Source: Luscinia megarhynchos (lineage: Eukaryota; Chordata; Aves; Passeriformes; Turdidae). Taken from it: a DNA stretch of 64,000 bases. Below, piece after piece: positions 10,786-21,994 of the stretch. The stretch covers positions 39,607,735 through 39,671,734 of the forward strand of contig CM067592.1 of the NCBI GenBank assembly GCA_034336665.1. The letters are read 5' to 3'. The notes beneath the pieces were generated by a model that was not told the DNA's origin, did not search any database, and saw nothing but the letters and a program-made list of their open reading frames with translations. Both the position numbers and the translations under genes were made by a program. The first letter of the stretch is position 1. Every line of letters begins with the position of its first letter.

Positions 10786-12664
10786 CCTCTTTTTTCTTGC
10801 TCGTAGCACAGCGTAGCAAATGCAAATGAGAGACAACATATGGGAACTGCACATAAAGACAGGAAAAGTAGTCCAAGTATTATATCACACAGATTTTTTT
10901 TTTAAGCAAACCTTTTAGCGTCTCATGCTAAGCATGAAAAACAATTTGTACAGATTCTCTCTTCTCAAGTGTTGTAGAGCCAATAACAGCTACTCTTTCC
11001 TAATTTGCTCTGCTCTTCCCACCATTTTAGCTTTTTTTCTTATTAAGAATTAAATATAGAAAGTAAAAAAGCATACTGCTTGTTTAACTCTGGGAACCAC
11101 TAGGCATCTTCTTCATATTTCCTGCCATAATATTCTGAATTTTGTCAGGCTGAGCCAGGATTAGCTGCTTACTGACACACTTCAGTGCCTTTTTGACATG
11201 AGACATTACAACAATTTCTTCAAACTGTTAAGATGGATTGTGCTAGCCCTTAGTATGATGCCATTATGTTTAGCTGTGTCATTATTCTATTCAAAATATT
11301 ATTATAAGTTACCACAAATGGACTTGCAAACAAAAAAGAGTGGGGGACCTTTTTTGCCTTAGATTTCTGTCCATTCCACACATTCATACACCAAAATATC
11401 TGCTTTACAGTAGCAGCTGATTTTACCCAGACGCCATTTCACCTGAAATGCTGCTATGACTAAAGCAGTTTTTATTCCCATCCTACCCTGCCAAAATGCC
11501 AGCGACATGATTTGCTGCTGCCTGAGGTCTGTGCCTGAGCTAGAGCTCTTTATCAGAACGAAGCTAGGAGTAAGGAGAACATATTTACACCAATCTGATA
11601 AACACAGAGGTTAGCAGGGGTTGTGATGTAATTCCAGACAGTGGCCTGAGCAGGAGGTGGAATGAGCCAAGGTGCTCCTAACACGAGGGCTTTAAAAGGC
11701 TGCACCCTGCCCAGCTGTACAATGAAGCCAGCACTGCTGGGTGGGAGGTGGCACTTTACCAGAAGGGATAGGTCAGGCTTTAAGAAAACAGTGACTCAGA
11801 TGACAGAACCCTGTGATGTCCCCTAAAGTCATCTGCAGGCTTGCAGGCACAGCTAATTCCACCACAATTTCATGGTGATAGAGTTTTCCAAGAGGGAGTT
11901 CAGAGGGGAGAGAGTTAATTATTTTCAGCAGCACCATACTTCTTCAAGAGCTAATAAAATTTACCACTTCCAAGATACTGAAATTCACATTTAAAAGAAA
12001 TTGTAGCCTAAGTGTTGCTGTTTTGGCAAACAGCAAATAAATGCAATATTGAAATCTTTTTTCAAGCAGCCTGAAATGCATGTTGCCTCAAGAAATAAAA
12101 GGAATTAACCTCAGCATATAAATATAGTGACTAGCAGCTGCCACAATCAGATATGTTTCTAATTTTATCATTGCATGCTGTACATAGTGGTATTTTTTCA
12201 ATCTAACAATCTAATTTTATGCAATGGCAGCTGAGAATAGCTTTTCAGAATGGTAAATATACCTACATGCCTAATTTGTATGCAAAATTTTCATGGAAGC
12301 ATGTACAAGTATAGTAAATAGGCTGCTTAATAAAGGTCATACATCCTCATAAAAGTGTCAGGCTGTAGGGTACTGTGCACAGGACACAGGAGGGGCTTGG
12401 CAGTCTAAACAATTGAACCAAAGCAGAGAGCATATTTAAGAAATTGTCCTACACCTTCCCAACTCCACTGGGTAATTAGAGCATGAATTTGAAGATGTCC
12501 TATTTTATTTCATACATTTAAAACATTAGATTCCTCCTCATGACTAAGCCTGATGTGTTAAATGCTGCACCTCATCATCATTACTAGCCATGCCTAAAAT
12601 ATTGCAAGATGAAGTAGAACTGTGTGTGTGGACTGAGTTACTGTGGTTCATAGTTCCAAATCCT
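10786..12664. other. Unique sequence, partly GC-richer, no recognised gene
   Basis: No gene is recognised. The part from about 11440 to 11900 is visibly richer in G and C than its surroundings. It contains a TTTAAAAGG motif near 11690 with a nearby ATG opening only a 34-codon frame, too little to call a promoter or gene. The block at 12080-12320 is listed separately as a possible conserved element. Confidence 0.5.
12080..12320. promoter_or_regulatory. Possible conserved non-coding element (weak)
   Basis: This unique block is dense in homeodomain-like TAAT/ATTA cores and contains an octamer-like ATGCAAAA at 12280-12290. It has no repeat similarity and no open frame. The texture resembles vertebrate developmental enhancers, but this is pattern impression only; no conservation data were available. 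Confidence 0.15.
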
Positions 12665-13266
12665 TGTACTGGGGTCTGGCTGAAACAAAGTTATGGCAAT
12701 AATTTTATTAAGAGCAGTCCATATAAAGTTGTGGTTTGTATTCGTGGTTTAAACAACGTTAGTAACACAGCAGGGTTTTGCCTGTCCCTGTGAAGAGCTC
12801 TCAAATTGCCAAATCTGTCTCCCCTCGCTTGCCACAGAAGTTAACAGGCTGGGGGTGGGCAAGAGGCTGTGAGGGAACACAGCCAGCCCCAGGTAACTAA
12901 GAATATATTCCACACCATTTGACATTGTGCTCACCAGTAAAACCTGAGAAAAAGGAGGAGAAAGCCACAACATTCAGAGGTAGGACATCTATCTTCCCAA
13001 GTAATAGCTGCAAGGGTTGAGGCCCTGCTTTGGAAGGCATGGCTGGGCATCTGGCCAATGGTGGGAAGTGGTGGAGGAATTTCACTTTTTGCTTTGGTTG
13101 CACATACAACATTTACTTTTCTTATTTATCTGCCATTGTCTTGGTTCATGAGATTTTTCACTTTTGTTCCACTTTTTCTCTCCATCCTTTAGGAAAAGAG
13201 AATGAAGTAGAGGTTGGGTGGATGTCTGGATGCTGTCTGGAGCCAGTCACCAGAATACCAGGACCA
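12665..13266 (+). mobile_element. Degraded ERVL-type solo LTR, plus strand
   Basis: This appears to be a non-coding retroviral LTR of the same broad type as those at 21493 and 27253. It opens with TGTACTGGGGTCTGGCTG. Near 12868 it carries the family-typical 'ggctgtgagggaacacagcc' block, then 'atattccacaccatttgac' and a decayed promoter segment. A 'cttcccaagtaat' block follows, then a 'gaagtggtgga...ttttgctttggttg' segment. It ends at about 13266 in an AACCAG-like ACCAGGACCA. No clean target-site duplication is visible (flanks ATCCT and GTCTG), and divergence from its relatives looks high, so it is an older insertion. Boundaries are good to about 10 bp. Confidence 0.7.
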
Positions 13267-13450
13267 GTCTGGGCTCATGTGTAGCTATTCCAGACATGCT
13301 AAGATGCAGATGTATTCCAGTTAAGTTTTGGTATGAATTCTGATATTTTCCCTGTTTACTTCTTTTCTCCCCTAAGTTGTCTCTTTTTATTCTTAGCTTG
13401 GAGCTAATTTTCCCAAAAACTCATTTGTGTTTAATTTTATATCTTCCTTT

Positions 13451-13522
13451 AAAAACAAACAAAAAAACCAAAAACCAAAAAACTAAAAACTAAAAACAAA
13501 AACAAAACAAAAAAAAAAAAAC
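13451..13522. repeat. A-rich (AAAAC/AAAACT)n tract
   Basis: Low-complexity poly-A interrupted by C and CT, ending in a pure A run at about 13509-13521. It abuts no recognisable retroelement body. Confidence 0.93.
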
Positions 13523-15950
13523 TGACATATTCCACTCAGTTGGCAGTGGTTTTTGGTTGCATCCCATCAGCAGAATCTGTACAAGTTACATCTCTACGTG
13601 TTTTCTTATGGTCTTTATTTTTTTATTTTTTTAAAGATCTATTCCTTTACTTTTATATGATGCAATTTTATCTGGCAAAGCATTTTATGGCCCCTGGGGT
13701 AGTCAAGGTTAACTCCAGTGAAAAGGCTCTTTGTCTCTTTCACATATTATTTTTATTTGTTTCTTTTCCTTGGTGAGGAAATCTGCCACCATTCCATGTT
13801 GAGCAAGAACACAATCTATGTTCCTGGAGCCCAACACATTTTTTTATCAATTATTGGAATAAAAGGACTGTATCATATTACCATTTATAAGCATGCAATT
13901 TACAGCTCTCTGAAGTAATTAAGTAATGACAAATCATACACGTCTACCCTCATACTATGTCCAAAAGTTAAGTAACTTCCATGATGCAATTGTGCCATTG
14001 TTTTCCTTTATTTTGATTGTAGCTCTGGACTATCTCCATGTTCCATCTTGGTAATATACAACCCTGCATGTAGAACTGTACTGATCATTACAAATGCATA
14101 TGTAAGGAGCAGAATTTTCTTTTATTATTTAATTTAAAATTAAAAGCATCTTTTTAATGGTCTCTGTCTATTACAAGCAACTAGTCTTGTTCATGCCTCT
14201 AGCTAGGTAACTAATTTAGTATCATCATACATTCAATCTGCTGCTTTTTCAGTTTTCAGTCAAGGGTGATAGAAAAGCAAACCTTGAAATATACATCTGA
14301 ACAAGCTCTCTTTATCTTGACATACATATATATTTAAGTTTTTTCTTTCATGTTTGCTAAATCATAAAATGAAAGAATCCAGAACCTGAAAAGATTCTTG
14401 TGCAGTATTGTATAAGTCATTGAAAGGTCAAGTGGAACTTTTTCCTCCTCTTCAGAAAATAACAGTCTGGAAAGTTCGTGTCAGAAAGGTTCGAAAATTT
14501 TCTAGTTTGCATGGCAATTATCACATGTCATTATGCTGTGAAAGTGAGGCCTGTGTACCGTGTGAAGTGACAGCTGCTATGTAAACTGTAACTGCTGTTT
14601 TTCAGTAACTAGGGTTTGCTGGGTGCTTTTTTAACTCCAGCACTCCTTAAAAGTCTCACATATCAAACCACATTTAATCTCAAATACTTAAGAAACTTAA
14701 ATTTTGGAAGCTTTTTGAAACGACTTTTTTTCCTTCTTTGTAGACAACTAGTACTTTTAACTACCAGAGAGGAAAATAGTGATTTTTTTTTTTCTTCATT
14801 GTAAGTTTTTGCTCTAAATAATCTGATTGATATTTTTCCTTTAGAAAATATACTTCTACAAAATTTATGGAGAAAGTTAAACTTTCACATAATTTTAGTT
14901 CAAACCTATTATGATTTTACCTATATTTTTCCAAGTTTCATTCCTTTATATTGCTTTCAGCATGGCAATATTTTTTACTATTTGTAGATGGGAAGTTATA
15001 CACTTTAATTTTTTTTAAATTTATTTTTTCAGGTATTTATAATTGTTATTCTAATTAAGTACCTCCTTTTGTGCCTAATATACCACAATCATGCTGGAGG
15101 TAGGAAAATGGCCTTTTATTTGTTTTCATAGCTAGTTATCAAGATACTGTATTACTTAGATCTTAATACAGCAAATTTTTCTTATCGGTCTTATGTTATA
15201 TAATTATTTTACTTTCACAATCCCAATATTAAATTTCTTCCTTGCCTTTCCATCCAGCCACATTTGCTGCTACACTGCCCTCATTATCTAATTTATCAGC
15301 ATAAGATGAAGAACATGTAATTATGTACAGAATTACAGCTTTTTTTTAATCCCAAACTTTAAGTCAGCTTTACATTTCCAGGAAATAAAAGGGTTGCACA
15401 TGTGTTGTTTTGAACAGAAACACAGTTACCACCATCTTGGATAATATACTGAGAATTTAACTGAAAAGCTGTACAGCTAAAATGACAAGCTGTTACAGCT
15501 GATAATCTTCACTACTCAAGGTGTCTCATACTATCCATCAACAGAACAAAGATAAATGGAGTGTACAATCAAAAAGATAGGAAATACTGAGTTTCATCAT
15601 GTTAGGGGAGAAAATGCAGCAAATACTTCACAGCACAATCCATACCATTTAGTGTTGCAATGGGTTGCTGTAATGGGTTAAACAACTTTTAGTACTTAGA
15701 CATCATAAAAATTTCAGCAACAGTCTGGCAACATATTCTTTGTGGTATACTTGTCCAAGCAATATTTAAAAAACATTTTCAGCACTGTGGTGTCAAATGT
15801 GTTATGTACAGTTCCCTTTTATTTACCAATGTCCATTGAGACTGTAAATTTTTTAGCTGTTTCCAGAAAGTGCCTGAACAATGAACAATGTTTGGAATGT
15901 AATTATTTTTGTGACTTGGTCCCAGTGGAAAATCAGTTGTAATGGCTTTT

Positions 15951-16003
15951 AAACAAACAAAAAACAAAAACAAAACAAAACAAAAAAAAAAAAAACCAAA
16001 AAA
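15951..16003. repeat. A-rich (AAAAC)n tract
   Basis: AAAC and AAAAC units followed by a pure A run of about 14 bases. Simple sequence. Confidence 0.93.
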
Positions 16004-17879
16004 CTTCTGAAAATGGGAAGCGATATGCTTATGGGAGCAAATGATCTACCAAGTTCTTACTGGAAATGAAAACAGCAAGTCAGTTTATTTCTGTATTTGA
16101 GTTTTCTGGGACTGTACTGATATGCACAGCCAAAAGGAGAGCTAAAACTATTTGCAACTGGATTATGCTTGCAGCCTGAAAATGAATATATGTGGTAAAG
16201 CTGAAGAAAAAGGAAGGCACGAGGTACCTTCACACAGTCTATCTCTTGCTAAACAGAAACATACTCTATCAGCCTCTAACCAAAGAACCATAGGAAAAGT
16301 TCACACTTCTGAGAGGTAAAGTTGAGCAGCAGATAAGAAGAAGGCAGAAGTACACGCCTTCAGCTTCTTTGCTCTCAATTTCCACACTGACTAAGATAAA
16401 TTACTAGGAACAAAAGATAAAGCAGGCTACCCTGGAGGGCACTGATACAGAACAAATACTGTGCTGGGAACTCAAACTAGATGAACTGATTACTGCTTCT
16501 AGAATAAAATTATCCTAAATTAGGGATAAATTCTCATCTGAGGGTAGTTATCTCAGTTTAAGGAGTGGATATCAGTATTTTCTTATCAATTACTTTCTGA
16601 ACCTGGAAGATGATATATTCTCTTGCTGTATCCAAGGTCTGACGCAGCCTGAAGCTTTAGGTTTTACTTGGCCAAACCATCATGTTTTGAAGCATGGCTC
16701 CAGTCTAATGCCCTCAGTTCATGCATATGTACCTCGTCCAGCTGTGATGTACACTGTTCAGCAGAGAGCAGAAAAATTCTGCCTCGAAACATGGGTAAAA
16801 ACTGTACGTATGAGGTCTCCCAGACCTAGAGGGAAACAGTTTATTTAGCAATAACCACATAAATTCTGAGTTCTCTGGGGCAAACCTGCAGTCACTGCAA
16901 CATAAATGTACCTGAGGTTCATCATGCACAAATGGGCCAACAGTATTGACAGAGAAGTGTTATATTCTTGGGGAGTTGCAAAAGTAGCCTGCACTTTGAA
17001 CATGCTGGCAAATGCTAAATGTTGTTATGATTCTCCCACAGGCATAATGAGGTCTGAAGAATGATCATCTTTCTCTGACAAAATGAAGTCTTTCATTGCT
17101 CTCATTGTAAGTCAGTGTGTAAGTTAAAAAGACAGAATTCGGGGCCTGATGTTCAAAGATATAGAAATATTCCTTTGAAATTATCCCTCTATCATCCAAA
17201 CAGCACTCCTTATCTATTTTTGTTTTGTAACATAGCCCCACCTTTCAAGAAATTTTCATTTTTCATCCTGCTCTAACTTAACAGTTAAAAAGCATCTCTG
17301 AAAGCACTTCCACCTCAAGGTGTGCTCCTCTAATGAAAGTTACACCAACTGTCACCACAGTGATTCCTCTAGGACTATAATACATGAAAAAAAAAGAAAA
17401 AAGAATCCACTGTCAAACACAGCTAGCTCTCACATCTTGAACATCTGATGATGTTTCCATGAGAGAATGCGGCTTCCTGCTGGGAAATCGAAAGTACAGC
17501 TGTACATCAGACACAGGCACCAGGATCCAGATGCAGTGCCACTTTACCATCCTGAACATCATAGCAAGGCTGGTGCTTTCCAGAATATCTTTTCTGCAAG
17601 AAGTTCATAACCTCCCCCCCCCAAAAAAAACCCCAAAACTACAGCACACCAAGAATGTGTAAGAGTATAAGTATGTTAGAACTAACTTTTTCATTTTTGA
17701 ACTAGTCAAAGGTGTGGCTCTCTAGTACTCACACAAAACAGGTAGTCTGAATTTTAAAGTCCACCATCTCTAACCTTGCCCCTCATTTATACTGAATAAC
17801 CTGAGGGACTCTAAATGAACGTGGCAATGCTGTATGCACTACAGTAGGAGCCTGGGGAATAAATTCTATTGTTTGCACG

Positions 17880-18190
17880 GGAATCGAACCAAACAAGTGG
17901 AACTGTTTATGCTGCACTTTTCTTTAAGCTGTAGCAGGTGCATAACATGAGTCCTAACACAGCACCCATAATTAATGAGACTAGAATTGTCTTTTAATAG
18001 TGCCCTTTTGACATAACAACATTTTAATTGGAAACCAGCAAAGAGAAGACCAGAGCAGAATCACCTAGTTAGTGAAGCTGTACAAGGGACAAATTGACTA
18101 AGTCCTAATTTTCTGTCGAACAGGCCTAATTTGCATCCAGCTTACATTTGGGGTTTAATGCATATTTATGACTCTGCTATATCATACTAG
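17880..18190. promoter_or_regulatory. Possible conserved non-coding element with POU octamer
   Basis: This unique block has a perfect octamer ATTTGCAT at 18129-18136. It also has several TAAT/ATTA homeodomain-like cores (for example near 17971, 18024, 18107 and 18157) and is free of repeats and open frames. Octamers bind POU proteins in established enhancers; that this block is one is inference from motif density alone. Confidence 0.2.
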
Positions 18191-21100
18191 AAATATCTTT
18201 TGTAAGCTGTGAAAGATGCACACTTTTCCTTAAATATTTGATGATGATAAACACATCATTTTCTTCCAATTTATCAATAACTTTTCAACAAACCTTGTGG
18301 TAAATGCAGAGAAAAATAAGGGTATTAATTACTACAAACAACAATAGAACATAGAAATTTCTTTTTCAATCTGTGAAAGTTAAGGAGCTGCAGATTTATA
18401 TCACTAAATGTGATAATAAGGCCAGAATTGAAACATGACTTTTAGAGTCAAATATTGTTCTGTGAAGGTAGAACAATGGTTTTACTCTCTCCAAAAGCCT
18501 TTAATATACCCTCCAGCAACAGTTTTCAAAATTTACAACCAGAGTAAACGATCAAAACCATATCCACACAGAAAAGCACACAGGTATAAAAATTTATGCT
18601 GTTTCTCTTGATATGCTGCATCATGACAATTATATTCAAGGTAATCTTTAAGGAAATTTGAGTGGAGTTATCCTAAAGAAGCTTTGAGATTGAAAATAAC
18701 ATAATTTTCTGATACATGGGGCCTTTTGAACAACTATACTTCAAAAATTTAAATGACTGGTATTTTAAATTGAGACTGGTCAGGTTGTCCATGACTGAAG
18801 AACAAAAGACCTGATTCCTTGCACAGAATTAGATGACTTTCTGAATATACAATTGCTATTGGGGGAAGAAAGAAAAAAATCTTGAATTTCGATGATACAG
18901 AACTTAAGATATATGGGTAACATACTGGTGGAGAATCTTTAGCTATGATGTGGTTTGAATTTGCCAAGGAAACAAGCATTTACTTTTGCCTTTTCTATGT
19001 TTATAGTCTTCACTGCTAAGTGCAAACATAAGTATTATAATGTTATAGGAGTTACCTGAATGAAAAGAAGTGTCACACCAGCCTTGTGACTCCAGCATCA
19101 TTCAAAGCTTACTTACTAGTCAAAGAAAGTCTATTTTAATACAATTTTTAATGTCAGATGTGAATACAAGTGAGTACAAGTGAATTAAGACACCTCTTTT
19201 CTGACTTGAAAAGCATTAATAATGGCACTTGATTTCTAATACTTTTTTAAAAGGTACTTATTAAAGTAATGTAAAATAATGAATAAATCCAAGTTAAATA
19301 CTGCCAAATTCAGTATCTGGAAGAGGTGGAGTAAAGTTCTTGAACCAAAATTCTATTATCTGGGTGAAGATACCCAGCAGTGACACCACTTCTAAGCATT
19401 ATCCCCACTAAGATTGTCACACCAGACACTGCTGCCTCTTAGACTTACAGCACATGACATGCTTTAAAAAACGTAGAAGTCCTGAAGTAGAAGTTTTTCT
19501 TTAATCTGTACATCCTGCATGTTGCCCAATGCCATACTCAATACTAATGGACATGTGTTGCTCATGGAGTCTCACAGGCTTGACATCACAAGAGGTTAAA
19601 ACCTGTACGAGGCAAACTCTCTATGTACACAAACAAATTGAATGACACAACTTCAAAGCCTTCAAATCAGCTCAAAAAGGGATTCAACAACCTCAGTTGC
19701 TCCTGAAATTTTCAACAAAAATGTTTTGGACCATATATATGATTCTAAAACCGATGTCAAACAAGGTGATGAATAATTTCTATTCAAAGCTACAAGTAAG
19801 ACTTTGTATTCAACCTTGAGTCCAAAACCAAGGTGTGATTCCATATCAATTTAAGCACCTTACAAGGAACATTTGAGCACCAAAGCAGGAGGAACTGCCA
19901 CTGTCTTAGTTTTAGAAGGCAGTGCTTTGTTTTTATATTTGCCTTTTTTCCACTTGTAACCTTTACTTGGATGGCTGAAAACTCCCCCTGTTTCTCCAGC
20001 TTCTGCAAATATTGCCTTCAGATTCCACTCCCTCCTTTAAGTTGAAGCAGTTTTCAGGCTGTTCAGGAAATTCTCTCTTAAATAGTTGTGACATGATTCT
20101 CTATTTTTCTTACATAGACTACCCCAGATCAACTGTATTTATTTATAAAGATGAAAGTCCTTGTTTCTAGATCTTCTCATGCTCTCTGTCTAGAATCAAT
20201 GTTAGCTCAGCATGGTACATGAAGTGGTAAACCAAGTTTGTTCCTCACTGCTTTCAATGTCAGTATCTGGAGCTAGGAATTTTGAAAGCAAGCTTCAGCA
20301 AGGAGGTTTTAAAAAAAGTAAATAAACAAATTATCCTGGCAATGGGATAAATTCACCAGATAACAGTCATATAGGTTTAGAGTACACAACCTGTCACAGG
20401 TTTAAGAGAAAAAATAACAAAATCTAGACCAGTACAAGGGTAAGCTGTGATTTATTTTGTGAAATATATACAGAATGACAAATATTGCATTTATCTGCTT
20501 GTATATTTTTGTATGCTTACCTCTAATCCATAAATAAAGTATTTACAACAAGAAATGCCTCTTGAAATCCTTATTTTCAATATTTCTTAATGATTGTCAC
20601 ATTCTGAAGTTCAGTGAGGTCTGTCATGATCACAAACTACGATATGCCTCCCTAATGTGCCCTGCATCATTTTATGAATAATTTCTATTCTCCATCGACT
20701 CTAAAACCTCTCCTTTCCAAATTATTTTCTCACTAATTTTATGAATCCATTACACTTCTAAGTGCTCTGTTTGCCTGTCTTCAATTAGAAACAATTTTAT
20801 GACCAAAGTCTCTATGATATTTCATAACATGATAACTTACTGTATATTTTTGCATGTATTAGTCAGCATTCAAACTAAAAAATATTAGTGAGTTTGATAT
20901 CTTGACAAGACTGGTCTCACCCAGCGAAAGAAAAAATATTTCCTAGAATTAATATACAGAATTTGAATGCTTAAATGCTGCTGTACAGGTGACACAGGTA
21001 TTTATGCATAGGAAACCGGTGTGAAAAAGATTCTGCAACATGGCATGATTATCTGTACTTGCCAAATGTGAAAAATTAATCTGAAAAGCTACACAGCAGG

Positions 21101-21492
21101 AAAAGACAGATGTGAAACTATTATCAGCATTTTCTAAAAGGATACATAAATTTTCAAAAAATATCCTACTCTTTTTTAGGCTGAGATTTTTTTCAGACTG
21201 ACAGCCTCGACAGGTAAAAAGACTGAGTATAATATTATCTTTTAAGCATAATGTTGTTTTTAAAACATATTCTGTATAATTTAAAAGATAGTTATACATG
21301 AAAGAGGTGTGTAAGACTAAATGATTACATCAGTGCAGTCTGTTCACTAGTATTTTTATTAACTCTTTCAAGAAACATTGCAAACATAATGTCAGAATTT
21401 AAATTTTTGCACACATCCTTTGTGTAACTGTGAAATCCAATGCATAAACAACAGCTCTATTGCTTGCATAACTGGCATGGCTCAAAGGTGTA

Positions 21493-21994
21493 TGTCCTGG
21501 TTCTGACTGAAACACAGTTAATTTTCTTCCTATAGCTGTTACAATTCTGTTGTTTGGATTCTGTATGAGAATAATGTAAACAACACACTGATGGTTGTGC
21601 TTAGCCTAAGCCAAAGGCTTTGCAGGTGCACAAGAAGCTGAGAGGGATCACAGCCAGGACAGCTGACCCAAATGGCCAAAGGAAAATCATGTCCAGTTTA
21701 TAAACTGGGGGCAGTTGGCTCAGAGGTCCTGGTCTGGTCCAAGGTCAGTGAGTGGTTAACAATTGCATTGTGCATCACTCATCTTTCCCAGATTTTATTT
21801 ATCTTTACTGACTTTCTCTTCCACAATTATTATTATTATTGTTGTCACAATTATTATTACATTTTATTTTAATTTTATTTAATCTTTGAGGGGTTTGAAG
21901 TTTTTTCCTGTTTCTCCTTCCCATCCCACTGTGTCATTTGGGGCAGTAAGAGATCCCCTGTGGGGTTCTTTGACATTGTGGGTATGCCATAACA
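21493..21994 (+). mobile_element. ERVL-type solo LTR with perfect 5-bp target duplication
   Basis: This is a 502-bp LTR beginning TGTCCTGGTTCTGACTG and ending ACATTGTGGGTATGCCATAACA. It is flanked on both sides by GTGTA (21488-21492 and 21995-21999), a perfect 5-bp target-site duplication. Internal landmarks in order are the 'cagttaattttcttcct' block, 'ggatcacagccaggacagct', a TATA-like TTTATAAA at 21697-21704, 'gcattgtgcatcact', and an imperfect ATT-rich tract at about 21826-21875. No internal retroviral sequence or primer-binding site follows, so this is a solo LTR left by LTR-LTR recombination. It carries no coding capacity. Confidence 0.9.

Larger units (their letters stand above)
13267..21492. 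other. Long unique AT-rich stretch, no recognised gene
   Basis: This holds two A-rich tracts (13451-13522 and 15951-16003) and a possible regulatory block (17880-18190), listed separately. A 67-nt segment at 15033-15099 lies between a T-rich 3' splice-site match and a GTAGGA donor, with one open hydrophobic frame; it is treated in the findings as a weak exon hypothesis. A block near 14500-14600 contains TGACAG next to a CAGCTG E-box. A C8A8 run occurs near 17613. The remaining open frames are short and chance-like. Confidence 0.5.

Noticed and set aside
11680..11830. TTTAAAAGG box with a nearby ATG and MKPALLG start, looking like a small secreted protein
   Set aside because: The ATG is only about 30 bases after the box and opens just 34 codons with no hydrophobic signal core.
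9329..19614. The 15-mer AAAACCTGTACGAGG occurring near 9329 and 19599
   Set aside because: A few shared 15-mers are expected by chance in 64 kb on both strands, and the match does not extend.
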